Assembly: GCF_001044235.1 (NCBI RefSeq)
Contig: NZ_JYNL01000064.1
Coordinates: 520,902-584,901, forward strand
Reading direction: 5' to 3'
Origin: Mycolicibacterium chlorophenolicum
GTDB taxonomy: Bacteria; Actinomycetota; Actinomycetes; Mycobacteriales; Mycobacteriaceae
DNA: 64,000 nucleotides
Made by a program: the position numbers and the translations under genes
Part shown: positions 44,774-53,304 of the stretch, one piece after another
Numbering within the stretch: position 1 is the stretch's first letter
Layout of the letters: every line of letters begins with the position of its first letter
Notes under the pieces: model-generated
Databases searched by the model: none
Told to the model about the DNA's origin: nothing
The model's input: the letters and a program-made list of their open reading frames with translations, nothing else

Positions 44774-45661
44774 ATGACCGGCATGGACGTGCCCAGCGAG
44801 ATCCGCGAATTCCTCAGTTCACGACGTGCGCGCATCACCCCCGAACAGGCGGGTCTGCCTGCCTATGGCGGCAACCGCCGGGTCAAGGGGCTGCGCCGCG
44901 AAGAGGTCGCGATGCTGGCCGGCGTCTCCGTCGACTACTACGTGCGCATGGAGCGCGGCAGCCTCGCCGGTGCTTCCGAGGCCGTCCTCGACTCACTTGC
45001 TTCCGCACTGCAACTCGACGAGGCCGAGCGGGATCACCTCTTCGCTCTCGCGCGAGGCTCCGGGCCGCCCGGCAGCCGTCGCAAGCGCAAGACGGTTGGA
45101 ACTGTGCGGCCGGCCTTGCGGCAACTCCTCGATGCCATCACCGACGCGCCGGCGTGGATCCGCAATGGCAGGCACGACGTCCTCGCGATGAACCAGCTCG
45201 CCCGTGCGCTCTACGCGCCGGTCCTCGCCGACCCGCGGCGTCCGGCCAACACCACGCGATTCGTGTACCTGCGCCCCGAGGAAGCCGAGCGGTTCTTCGT
45301 CGACTACGACCGGGTCACCCGTGACGCAGCCGCGATGCTGCGGCTCGAGGCGGGCAGCAACCCGCACGACGAGCAGTTGGTGGCACTCGTCGGCGAGCTG
45401 TCGACGCGCAGCGAGCTGTTCCGGCAGCGCTGGGCATCTCAGGACGTGCGGTTCCACCGGTCCGGCCGCAAGCGGCTGAACCATCCCGTGGTCGGCCAAC
45501 TCGACCTCGACTTCGAGGCCATGCCGCTCCCATCCGAACCCGGCCTGCAGTTGAACGTCTACACCGCGGCGGCCGGCACGCCCACCGCCGACGGGCTCAA
45601 GTTGCTCGCGTCGTGGGCGGCCACCCAGGACAACCTTCCGTCGGAGATCGCCTCGGGGTGA
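44774..45661 (+). CDS. XRE-type regulator with MmyB-like ligand domain
   Basis: 295 residues. N-terminal helix-turn-helix (about 10-75) with VKGLRREEVAMLAGVSVDYYVRMERG, then the MmyB-like ligand-binding part that begins about residue 105 (PALRQLLDAITDAPAWIRNGRHDVLAMNQLARAL), known to bind fatty acids in related proteins. It is divergent from the PPOX-like gene and precedes an aldo-keto reductase/SDR pair by 138 bases. Such regulators commonly control exactly these oxidoreductases. Confidence 0.9.
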   Translation: MTGMDVPSEIREFLSSRRARITPEQAGLPAYGGNRRVKGLRREEVAMLAGVSVDYYVRMERGSLAGASEAVLDSLASALQLDEAERDHLFALARGSGPPGSRRKRKTVGTVRPALRQLLDAITDAPAWIRNGRHDVLAMNQLARALYAPVLADPRRPANTTRFVYLRPEEAERFFVDYDRVTRDAAAMLRLEAGSNPHDEQLVALVGELSTRSELFRQRWASQDVRFHRSGRKRLNHPVVGQLDLDFEAMPLPSEPGLQLNVYTAAAGTPTADGLKLLASWAATQDNLPSEIASG

Positions 45662-45799
45662 GGGGTACTGGCGATACCTGGACCAGCAGGTACTGCCGCG
45701 GCATCGGAATCAGGCGTTGGGTGGATCGTGTGCGCGGCGGCTCGCGCGACGGCACTCAAGCGATCGCTGCCGCAGCGTGAAACGAGTCGAAAGGGACCA

Positions 45800-46777
45800 A
45801 TGATGAAGAATGCCAAGCTCGGCGATCTGGACGTCGCCCGCATCGGACTGGGCGCCATGGGCATGTCCCACGGCTACACCGGCGCCGGATCCGACGACGA
45901 CGAATCGATCAGGACCATCCACCGCGCACTCGACCTGGGCGTGAACCTCATCGACACCGCCGAGATCTACGGTCCGTACGTCAACGAAGAACTCGTCGGC
46001 CGGGCGATCAAAGGCCGCCGCGACGAGGTCGTGCTCGCCACCAAGTTCGGCCTGGTCTCGCACGCGGGAGACGGCCCGTGGAACCTCGACAGCAGTCCCG
46101 CCAATATCCGCACCGCCGTGGAGGGCTCGCTGCGCCGGCTCGGCACCGACCACATCGACCTCTACTACCAACACCGAGTCGACCCCCACACCCCGATCGA
46201 GGACACCGTCGGCGCCGTCGCCGAACTGGTGGCCGAGGGCAAGGTGCGCCACATCGGGCTCTCCGAGGCCTGGGTCGACACCATCCGCCGCGCCCACGCC
46301 GCACACCCGATCACGGCGCTGCAGTCCGAGTACTCGCTGTGGACCAGAGACCAGGACGAGGTCCTGCCCGTCCTGCGTGAGCTCGGCATCGGGCTCGTCC
46401 CCTACTCGCCCCTCGGCAAGGGCTTCCTCACCGGGACCATCCGGTCGACCGACCAACTCGACGCCAACGACTTCCGGGCCACCAACCCTCGATTCACCGG
46501 CGAGAACTTCACGCGCAATCTGGCGATCGCCGACGACGTCAAGGACGTGGCCGACGAGGTCGGCGCGACACCCGCTCAGGTCGCGATCGCGTGGTTGCTC
46601 GCCAAAGGCACTGACATCGCGCCGATTCCGGGGACGCGACGGGTCGCGCGGCTGGAAGAGAACGTCGCCGCCGACGAGGTCGTGCTGACCGAAGCGCAGC
46701 TGGCGCGACTCGATTCGCTCACGCCGGCGGCGGGCGGTCATCACACCGATGAGCAGATGAAGTTGATCGAGCGCTAG
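45800..46777 (+). CDS. Aldo/keto reductase
   Basis: 325 residues from ATG 45800 (ATG also at 45803). TIM-barrel AKR with the catalytic tetrad visible: D in LIDTAEIYG with Y, K in LATKFG and H in YYQHRVDP, and the NADP-binding GTRRVARLEENVAA at the C-terminus. AKR13/YakC-like. It likely reduces aldehydes or ketones. It lies 40 bases before an SDR gene, in an apparent two-gene operon after the XRE regulator. Confidence 0.93.
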   Translation: MMKNAKLGDLDVARIGLGAMGMSHGYTGAGSDDDESIRTIHRALDLGVNLIDTAEIYGPYVNEELVGRAIKGRRDEVVLATKFGLVSHAGDGPWNLDSSPANIRTAVEGSLRRLGTDHIDLYYQHRVDPHTPIEDTVGAVAELVAEGKVRHIGLSEAWVDTIRRAHAAHPITALQSEYSLWTRDQDEVLPVLRELGIGLVPYSPLGKGFLTGTIRSTDQLDANDFRATNPRFTGENFTRNLAIADDVKDVADEVGATPAQVAIAWLLAKGTDIAPIPGTRRVARLEENVAADEVVLTEAQLARLDSLTPAAGGHHTDEQMKLIER

Positions 46778-46817
46778 TTCCGTCGAAGACCAAAATTCGC
46801 CTACGGAGAAGGAACTC

Positions 46818-47651
46818 ATGTCCACCTGGCTGATCACCGGCTGCTCGACCGGCTTGGGCCGTGCACTCGCCACATCCGTCATCGCGGCGGGACACGACGT
46901 CGTCGTCACCGCCCGCGACGTCGGGAAGGTCGCCGATCTCGCGGCGACCGCTCCCGAGCGCGTTCTGGCTCTCGCCCTCGACGTCACCCGTCCCGAGCAG
47001 GTCGCGAGCGCCGTAGCACAGGCCGAACGCCGATTCGGCGGCGTCGACGTCCTGGTCAACAACGCCGGGTACGGGTACCGCGCCGCCGTCGAGGAGGGCG
47101 ACGATGCCGATGTCCGTAGGCTTTTCGAGACGCACTTCTTCGGCACGGTCGCGATGATCAAGGCCGTGCTGCCGGGGATGCGCACTCGCCGGTCTGGCGC
47201 CATCGTCAACATCTCGTCGATCGGCGCGCAGATCACCCCGGTCGGATCGGGCTACTACTCGGCCGCCAAATGCGCCATCGAGGGACTGAGCGGTTCGCTC
47301 CACGGCGAACTCGCGCCCCTTGGCATCTCGGTCACCATCGTGGAGCCCGGCGCTTTCCGGACCGACTTCGCGGGTCGTTCGCTCACCCAGGCGGCAACCC
47401 CCATCGACGACTACGCCGAGACGGCGGGGAAGCGTCGCAAGGAGCACGACACCCTCCATGGCACGCAGGCCGGAGACCCCGCCAAGGCAGCCACCGCCAT
47501 CATCACGGCCGTGGAGCAACCGCAACCCCCGGGCTTCCTGCTTCTGGGCTCCGACGCGCTCGCCGGCTATCGGCAGAAGGCACAGGCCCGAGCCGACGAG
47601 GTGGACAGGTGGGAGGAGCTCAGTGCCAGTACCGATTACGCCGAGGAGTAA
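46818..47651 (+). CDS. SDR family oxidoreductase (oxidoreductase/retinol-dehydrogenase-like)
   Basis: 277 residues. TGCSTGLGRALATSVIAAG is the glycine-rich turn, NNAGYG the NAG strand, NISSIG the catalytic serine and YYSAAKCAI the YxxxK pair. The C-terminal SLTQAATPIDDYAETAG is typical of the actinobacterial TGCSTG group. GGAG is present before the ATG. Substrate unknown. Confidence 0.92.
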   Translation: MSTWLITGCSTGLGRALATSVIAAGHDVVVTARDVGKVADLAATAPERVLALALDVTRPEQVASAVAQAERRFGGVDVLVNNAGYGYRAAVEEGDDADVRRLFETHFFGTVAMIKAVLPGMRTRRSGAIVNISSIGAQITPVGSGYYSAAKCAIEGLSGSLHGELAPLGISVTIVEPGAFRTDFAGRSLTQAATPIDDYAETAGKRRKEHDTLHGTQAGDPAKAATAIITAVEQPQPPGFLLLGSDALAGYRQKAQARADEVDRWEELSASTDYAEE

Positions 47652-47717
47652 CGCCAGGCCCTCGTGACGCCTGCTGCGTCATCAGCTGCCACCTGTTTGC
47701 TCTTCACGAGAATCATC

Positions 47718-47735
47718 TTTGAGAGGCCCCTCAAA
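47718..47735. terminator. Palindrome after the AKR-SDR pair
   Basis: TTTGAGAGGCCCCTCAAA forms six-base arms around GGCC with one mismatch, and is followed by AAAA. It could fold as a terminator for the SDR transcript or act as an operator for the secreted protein gene 90 bases downstream. The sequence does not decide. Confidence 0.35.
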
Positions 47736-47825
47736 AATGCTCCTCTGGCCCGATTTCGCCAATCTGTGACTAGGGAAGGAATTTGCTGTACGCTCCCTGG
47801 AAAATATTGACAGGGGGGTCAGCAC

Positions 47826-49646
47826 ATGGGCGGACGGCGTCAACGGCGCGCAGAGCAGTTCGGAGTGAGGCAGTGGCTGCAGCTGGGCGCGGCATCGGCT
47901 GGTGTCGGGGCGGCACTGCTGGGGTTCTCGCTGGTGGGTCCGGACATCGGTACGGCGGCCGCCGACACTTCGGGAGAGTCGTCGGCCGCATCGACCGGTA
48001 GCGCCGGAGGCGCAGAGTCCACCGGTCCAGCGAGGTCGACACCGGCGGCCGACCGTGAGTCGGGCAGCGCCGCCACCGATACGGACCGCACCGATGACGT
48101 GGGCTCCGACGACGCCGTTGACGACGCCGACGACCGCGCCGGCCGCGCCGGTGCGCGCCCCCTCGATCAGTCCGACGAGGACCCCTCGGATGTCGCCACC
48201 ACCGACGAGGTCGATGCCGACGCGGACGCTGCCGACGGGGACGATGCCGCGGATGACGATGTTGCAGGCGACGTCGCCGAGGACGACGTTGCCGAGGAGC
48301 GCACGTCGGCCGACGGCGACGACACCGGTACAACCCCTGCCCCCGCGACGGTCACGGCGACGGCGACGGCCTCGCCCAGGCCGACCCATGAGGAGCGGGT
48401 CGCCGAGAAGATCGCCAAGATCTCGGCCTCGGCGCAGGCGTGGATCGACGCGCGGCCGGTCAGCGACGAGCGCAAGGACGAACTCGAAGCAGCCTGGGCG
48501 GCCCTGCGTCGCAGCCTTCTCAACCAGGCGCCCACACTGACCCCCGTTCAACTCACCGGTGTCATCACCGGCGAGGTCACCGGCACCGTCGACGCACTGG
48601 ATCCCGACGGGGACCGGCTGGTCTACCGCGTGGTGCGCGGACCGGCGACGGGCAAGGTGCACCTCAACGCGGACGGGACATTCACCTACACCCCGGGTGA
48701 GGGTTTCGACGGCGTCGACACCTTCGTGGTGCGCGCCGTGGACCTCGGGCTGCACATCAACCTGCTGGACTGGTTCCGGCCGATCGGAACGCGCGCCGGC
48801 GCGCTGATCAACCAGGGTGCGGTCACGTTCGACTTCGTCTACACCGAGGGTGCCGAACACTGGACGCCCGAGCGTCGCGCGGCCCTGCAGCGCTCAGCCG
48901 ACGCGCTGGTGACCTTCCTGCGGGTCGCCAAGCCGGTCGTGCTCACCTATGAGATCGAAGGGGTCGACAATCCGGACGTCCGCTGGCTGGCGGGCGCCGG
49001 CAGCGGCCTCATCAGCACGGACCCCGGCTACTGGCCGACGATCGTGCAGAACAAGCTGCTCACGGGGAAGGACGCCAACGGCGCCGGGTACGACGGCTCC
49101 ATCGAGTGGAACTTCGCCAAGCCGTGGGCGTTGGGCGACGTGGTCGTCGGCGACGAGTACGACTTCATGAGCACGGCGATGCACGAACTCCTGCATTCGT
49201 TCGGCTTCGCCTCGACGCTGGAGGCGCCGGGCACCAACAGCGGGCGGACGTGGAGCATCTTCGACAGCTTCATCAGTACCGCCGACGGCACAAGGCTCTT
49301 CGCCGCCGACTTCACCTGGCCGAGTTCGGCAGATCCCTACCTGACCGGGTTCGCCGGCGGAGTGTTCTTCGGCGGGTCGAACGCCGTTGCGGCGTACGGA
49401 AAACCGGTCCCGCTGTACTCCCCCAATCCATGGAAGGACGGCAGTTCGTCGGCCCACCTCGACGACGACACCTTCACCGGTGACGACTTCCAATTGATGA
49501 ACCACAAGGCCAAGTGGCACGGGATCGTCGAGGTGCGCGAGATCAGCGCGATCGAAGCGGGCATCCTGCGCGACCTCGGCTACACCGTGGTGTTGCCGCG
49601 CCAGTCCGCTCTTGCGACCGGAGTCCTCGTCGGCCTGCGCGCCTGA
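47826..49646 (+). CDS. Secreted HExxH protein with acidic spacer and Ig-like/cadherin-like domain
   Basis: 606 residues. Basic N-terminus plus signal helix (to about residue 46, TAAADTSG), a D/S/T/A-rich acidic spacer (about 47-180), a helical piece, then an Ig-like repeat (GEVTGTVDALDPDGDRLVYRVVRGPATGKVHLNADGTFTYTP; about 252-300) and a C-terminal half with HELLHSFGF at residues 453-461, a zinc metallopeptidase motif. The metzincin third histidine (three residues after HSFG) is replaced, so the third ligand must be elsewhere or the protein is inactive. Possibly envelope-anchored through the spacer. Its leader and spacer resemble those of the hydrolase at 35478. Confidence 0.78.
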   Translation: MGGRRQRRAEQFGVRQWLQLGAASAGVGAALLGFSLVGPDIGTAAADTSGESSAASTGSAGGAESTGPARSTPAADRESGSAATDTDRTDDVGSDDAVDDADDRAGRAGARPLDQSDEDPSDVATTDEVDADADAADGDDAADDDVAGDVAEDDVAEERTSADGDDTGTTPAPATVTATATASPRPTHEERVAEKIAKISASAQAWIDARPVSDERKDELEAAWAALRRSLLNQAPTLTPVQLTGVITGEVTGTVDALDPDGDRLVYRVVRGPATGKVHLNADGTFTYTPGEGFDGVDTFVVRAVDLGLHINLLDWFRPIGTRAGALINQGAVTFDFVYTEGAEHWTPERRAALQRSADALVTFLRVAKPVVLTYEIEGVDNPDVRWLAGAGSGLISTDPGYWPTIVQNKLLTGKDANGAGYDGSIEWNFAKPWALGDVVVGDEYDFMSTAMHELLHSFGFASTLEAPGTNSGRTWSIFDSFISTADGTRLFAADFTWPSSADPYLTGFAGGVFFGGSNAVAAYGKPVPLYSPNPWKDGSSSAHLDDDTFTGDDFQLMNHKAKWHGIVEVREISAIEAGILRDLGYTVVLPRQSALATGVLVGLRA

Positions 49647-49651
49647 TGCCG

Positions 49652-49723
49652 TCAGGCTCCTCCCGAAAAGGTCGCCCGATACTCCGTTGGGGTCACATCC
49701 ACGATCCTGCGGAAGTGCCCGGC
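49652..49723 (-). pseudogene. AraC-family C-terminal fragment
   Basis: A 23-residue open piece closed by a stop just upstream (49724-49726) reads GHFRRIVDVTPTEYRATF, the second helix-turn-helix end of AraC regulators. No body of the regulator is found next to it. The 220 bases to the methyltransferase gene show no gene. Confidence 0.5.
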
Positions 49724-49943
49724 TCATCGAGTCGTTCGACAGACGAGGCCGGCGAGCCAGCGGGCAACGGCGACGCTTCATGACGTTGGATCAGGCGTAT
49801 CTGACGTCGGCACTTACCGGCAGGTTCAGGGTGGTGTCAGGTACTGCGATCCGTCATGACCAATGATCGTCTGCCTTTGACGACGGCACTGTCTTTTCAG
49901 GATGTCCGCTTTCACGACGGTCGGAGCAGGTTCTGCTTACCGG

Positions 49944-50606
49944 CTACGCCTGCTGTGCGAGCCAGATGGTGCGCTGCCCGCACGTAGGGTCCGTGACGGC
50001 GTGGGCGATGACGTCGAAGCCGTTGTCGCCGAGAAGGTCACGATATTCGGACTCGTCGAGGCTTGCGTGGTAGAGAGGTTCACCCTGGTAGCTCCCGATC
50101 TGCTCACCGGCCGATGGACCACTGTTGAACAACAGAACCGCACCCGGCGCGGCATGCCGGGAGAGGGTCGGGAACATCCGTCGCTGATCATGCGCCGAGA
50201 GGTGAAAGAGGCTGTCCCAGGCAATGATTCCGTCGAATTGGCGATGGAGAGACAGCGCGCGCATGTCGGCGACGTCCCACCGGTGCTCGGGGAAACGGGC
50301 AGCCCTCATCGCGATCATCGCGCTCGACGAGTCGACCCCGTGGACATGACATCCCTGCTCGATCAGGTACTGGCCGATCGGCACCGCTGTTCCGCACCCC
50401 ACGTCGAGGACGGTGCGGCGCTGACCGGGCAACGACGCCACGAACCGGTCCAGCCAGGCGCGTTCGATCAGCCGGTCACCGCGATCGCGCGACCACGCCG
50501 CCGCGTGGCGGTCATACAGCGCGATGACCCGAGCGGCCTCGGGATGCTCGTCAACCACAATGCCCAGCATCGCCGCGGTATCGCCGAGGGTCCGATCGAG
50601 GAGCAT
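49944..50606 (-). CDS. SAM-dependent class I methyltransferase
   Basis: 220 residues from the ATG at 50606 (50570 also possible; the open frame continues to 50696). Motif I VLDVGCGTAVPIGQYL, then VHGVDSSSAMIAMR and WDVADMRALSLHRQFDGIIAWDSLFHL. A typical small-molecule methyltransferase of the type 11/25 group. No partner gene is nearby; it lies among gene fragments but is itself intact. Confidence 0.87.
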   Translation of the reverse strand: MLLDRTLGDTAAMLGIVVDEHPEAARVIALYDRHAAAWSRDRGDRLIERAWLDRFVASLPGQRRTVLDVGCGTAVPIGQYLIEQGCHVHGVDSSSAMIAMRAARFPEHRWDVADMRALSLHRQFDGIIAWDSLFHLSAHDQRRMFPTLSRHAAPGAVLLFNSGPSAGEQIGSYQGEPLYHASLDESEYRDLLGDNGFDVIAHAVTDPTCGQRTIWLAQQA

Positions 50607-50649
50607 ACGGCTCTCGCCATCTACTACCGACGGTCGCAGTTTGAGTGAG

Positions 50650-50790
50650 TGCGGGGGGATTGTGGGTGGCGGCTTCGCGGGGCTGGCGGCTGCCATTGCA
50701 TTTCGGCAGGGCGGTCACGAAGTCAGCGTCTTCAAAAGGTCCGCCATTTTTCACGCCCGACCCGTCTTCGGGTTCCTGGCGGGGCGGTCA
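50650..50790 (+). pseudogene. N-terminal remnant of an FAD-dependent monooxygenase
   Basis: In the frame starting at TGC 50650 the translation is GGIVGGGFAGLAAAIAF followed by GHEVSVFKRS, the dinucleotide-binding turn and first helix of PHBH-type flavoproteins. After about 33 residues the resemblance ends and no start codon is in frame before it. The remainder of the gene is gone. Confidence 0.6.
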
Positions 50791-50864
50791 GTCACTGGCG
50801 CGCACCCGTCGACACGGCCTAAGTCCGCTTGCCTCTGCGAGCGGGCCTGGGCGGTGCCGGTGCG

Positions 50865-51548
50865 TCAGCGTCGGCGTGGCATCGCCGACGCAGTGCCCAG
50901 AATCCAGGCGAACAGGAAGGCCGGCATCGCGGTGATCGACAACCCCTCCAGTGACAGAGGGCCGCGCTCGACGATGAACGCGGCCAGCAGAAGGGGGTGT
51001 ACCGCGGCGGCGGCGAGCGCCAGGTGCGCGGTGTAGCGGGGCAGTACCTGGTGGCGGTACACCGCGACAGCGAAAGACCCCAGCGCGACGACGGTGGGCA
51101 AGCCTGACATCGCCAACAACCCGAAGGTCAAGTCGTACAGCAGACTTGCCTGTTCGGCGCTGCGGTCTCGGTAGAGCAGGAGGTTGAACGCGGTGAAGCC
51201 ACTCAGCAACAGGATGGCGCACCCGAAGAAGGCGGCAGCAAAACATCCCGGCAGAATCGACCTCCGCGGCAACCGATCTCGTAGGTAGGTCCACACGGCT
51301 GCACCGAAGACGAACCACAGGGTGACACCCACCGTGTTGAGCACCTGGGTGACGACCAATTGCGCATGATGGTCGCTCGCCCAGCGCGCTACGTCCACAC
51401 CCGGAGTCTGGGTCTCGGGATAGGACCAGATCGGATACACCGCCAGCGTCAGCGCGGGAAGCACAAACCCCGTCACCCCGGACCATCGAACAACGCGCGC
51501 CGCGCTTCCCAGTCCATCCCCCGCGCTCGGCACGATGTCGTCGTTCAT
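50865..51548 (-). CDS. Hypothetical membrane protein, six or seven helices
   Basis: 227 residues from ATG 51548. Helices are seen around residues 25-45, 70-95, 105-130, 140-165, 175-198 and 205-222, with a polar N-terminus. The DVARWASDHHAQLVVTQVLNTVGVTLWFVFGAAVW segment is similar to mycobacterial DUF4386-like membrane proteins, but I cannot name the family. No motif for an enzyme or carrier. The neighbours are gene fragments. Confidence 0.7.
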   Translation of the reverse strand: MNDDIVPSAGDGLGSAARVVRWSGVTGFVLPALTLAVYPIWSYPETQTPGVDVARWASDHHAQLVVTQVLNTVGVTLWFVFGAAVWTYLRDRLPRRSILPGCFAAAFFGCAILLLSGFTAFNLLLYRDRSAEQASLLYDLTFGLLAMSGLPTVVALGSFAVAVYRHQVLPRYTAHLALAAAAVHPLLLAAFIVERGPLSLEGLSITAMPAFLFAWILGTASAMPRRR

Positions 51549-52046
51549 GGCCCCCCCGAGCAGTATCTGACGAACGCGGTCCACAGATCTACCGCCATCG
51601 TGCCGCAGCGGCGCAGACACCGGGGCACGACGAGCCGACGCGTCGTTTCGAGATTTCTGGCGAGTTGCGCGTCACGCCCACCGTCAGCGCCTCAGCGGCC
51701 ACGTCCAAGGCAGCTGCAGGGCGGCGATCTGCCCGTCGTTGCCCACCGGCCCGACGATGTCGCCGCCCTGGCGGCGGCACCTCTCCCATCGCTGCCGGCA
51801 CGTAGGGCGGAAAAGGACTACGGGTTTTCCGTGGTCCCCGACCGGTACGTCCGGTGCCATCGTCATAGGCGTGAAGGACATCGTCGTTGTCGGTGGCGAG
51901 CTTCGCCAGTGTGCGGAGTTCAGTGGGCTCGGGCACACGGGACCGCCTGCTCTGGCCCATTGGCGTCAACCGCGTCCACGCCCAGGTGGTCCCCATCGAC
52001 GCCAACGCCCGGCCAGTTCAGCAGCGCCCAACCCCGAGGAGTCTCC
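51549..52046. other. Gene-free stretch upstream of the NDH-2-like gene
   Basis: 498 bases with no convincing coding sequence. The longest open frame is on the minus strand (51589-52005, 138 codons) and is Arg/Pro-rich like a shadow frame, except for a short LRTLAKLATDNDDVL segment that could be a decayed gene. No repeats or hairpins were noticed. It probably holds the promoter of the flavoprotein gene. Confidence 0.5.
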
Positions 52047-53213
52047 ATGACCAGCACCACCCGCGTCGTGGTCGTCGGCGGCGGATACGCCGGCGTCCTT
52101 GCCGCCAACCGCCTGAGCCGGCGCGCCGACATCGACATCACGCTGGTCAACCCGCGCCCTGCATTCGTCGAACGAATCCGGCTCCATCAATTGGTCGCCG
52201 GCAACGATGACGCCGTCGAGGACTACTCGGCGATCCTCACGGATCGAGCGAAACTGATTCTCGACAGTGCTGAACGCATCGACGCAGCCGCACACCAGCT
52301 CCGGCTGTCCTCCGGTGCTTTCCTCGGCTATGACTACCTGATCTACGCCGTCGGTAGCACCGCTCCGGTCTCCACCGCGACACCCGGTGCGCTCGAGAAC
52401 GCCTACGCACTGGGCGAACTGGAGTCAGCGCAGCGGCTGGCCGCGCGCCTGACAGACGTCCCGCTGCAGGCTCCGATCGTGATCGTGGGCGGTGGGCTGA
52501 CGGGGATCGAAGCCGCCTCTGAATGGGCCGAGGCCGGTCGCAACGTCACCCTGGTCACCGGCGCGCTGGGTCCGTCGCTGGCCAAAGGTGGGCGCAAGTC
52601 GGTGGCCAAGAGGTTGACGAAGCTGGGGGCCACCGTTGTCGAGAACGCAACTGCCACGCAGGTCGGTCCAGACCGGGTGGTACTGCGCGACGGGAGAGCC
52701 TTGCCGAGCGCGGTGACGGTGTGGACGGCCGGGTTCGGTGTCCCCACCCTGGCCGCTGACAGCGGCCTGTCCACCGACCGGCTCGGCCGGCTGCTCACCG
52801 ACGAGACCTTGACCAGTGTCGACGACCCCTCGATCCTCGCGGCCGGCGATGCAGCCTCCCCGTCGGGGCAGCCGTTGCGGATGAGCTGCCAGCTCGCCAT
52901 GCCGCTGGCCTCGCACGCCACCGATACCGTCCTCGCGAGGCTCGCTGGCAGGGAACCCGCGAATCTGAACCCGGCCTCGGTGGGTCAGTGCATCAGCCTG
53001 GGCCGCCACGCCGGCACCATCCAGATGTCGCACTTCGACGATGTTGCGTTGCCGATGCACATCGGCGGGCACCTCGCCGCCACCATCAAAGAGTCAGTCT
53101 GCAAGGGCACCTTGTCCTTCCTGGCCAAAGAGGCCCGAAAACCGGGCAGCTACTTCTGGCCCCGAGGCGGAAAACGGGCGAAGTTGCTGAAGAAAGGACC
53201 AGTCGGTGTCTGA
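52047..53213 (+). CDS. NAD(P)H/FAD-dependent oxidoreductase, NDH-2-like
   Basis: 388 residues from ATG 52047 after GAGGAG. Two nucleotide-binding turns: FAD VVVVGGGYAGVLAANRLSRR at residues 6-25 and NAD IVIVGGGLTGIEAASEWAEAG in the middle, and the FAD-contact motif ILAAGDAASPSG. The family contains NADH dehydrogenase type 2 and ferredoxin/quinone reductases. The C-terminal membrane-binding helix of Ndh is not apparent; the end is basic (RGGKRAKLLKKGP), so the enzyme is probably soluble or only peripheral. Confidence 0.9.
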   Translation: MTSTTRVVVVGGGYAGVLAANRLSRRADIDITLVNPRPAFVERIRLHQLVAGNDDAVEDYSAILTDRAKLILDSAERIDAAAHQLRLSSGAFLGYDYLIYAVGSTAPVSTATPGALENAYALGELESAQRLAARLTDVPLQAPIVIVGGGLTGIEAASEWAEAGRNVTLVTGALGPSLAKGGRKSVAKRLTKLGATVVENATATQVGPDRVVLRDGRALPSAVTVWTAGFGVPTLAADSGLSTDRLGRLLTDETLTSVDDPSILAAGDAASPSGQPLRMSCQLAMPLASHATDTVLARLAGREPANLNPASVGQCISLGRHAGTIQMSHFDDVALPMHIGGHLAATIKESVCKGTLSFLAKEARKPGSYFWPRGGKRAKLLKKGPVGV

Positions 53214-53304
53214 CGTCATGGACACACCGAAGACCGCGATCACCGACCGGGACCAACCGCCACCACCGGGCACCACCGGGCTGTCCGAATGGCTGGCTCG
53301 ATGA
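53206..53304 (+). CDS. 32-residue ORF between flavoprotein and SDR genes
   Basis: It starts at GTG 53206 inside the end of the flavoprotein gene, and its TGA overlaps the ATG of the next SDR (ATGA). The peptide MDTPKTAITDRDQPPPPGTTG has no family resemblance. It may be a coupling ORF or the truncated N-terminus of a lost gene whose 3' part was replaced by the SDR. Low confidence that it is functional. Confidence 0.35.
   Translation: MSDVMDTPKTAITDRDQPPPPGTTGLSEWLAR

Noticed and set aside
51589..52005. 138-codon minus-strand ORF upstream of the flavoprotein
   Set aside because: Mostly Arg/Pro-rich shadow-like composition; one short protein-like segment (LRTLAKLATDNDDVL) is too little to name or support a gene.
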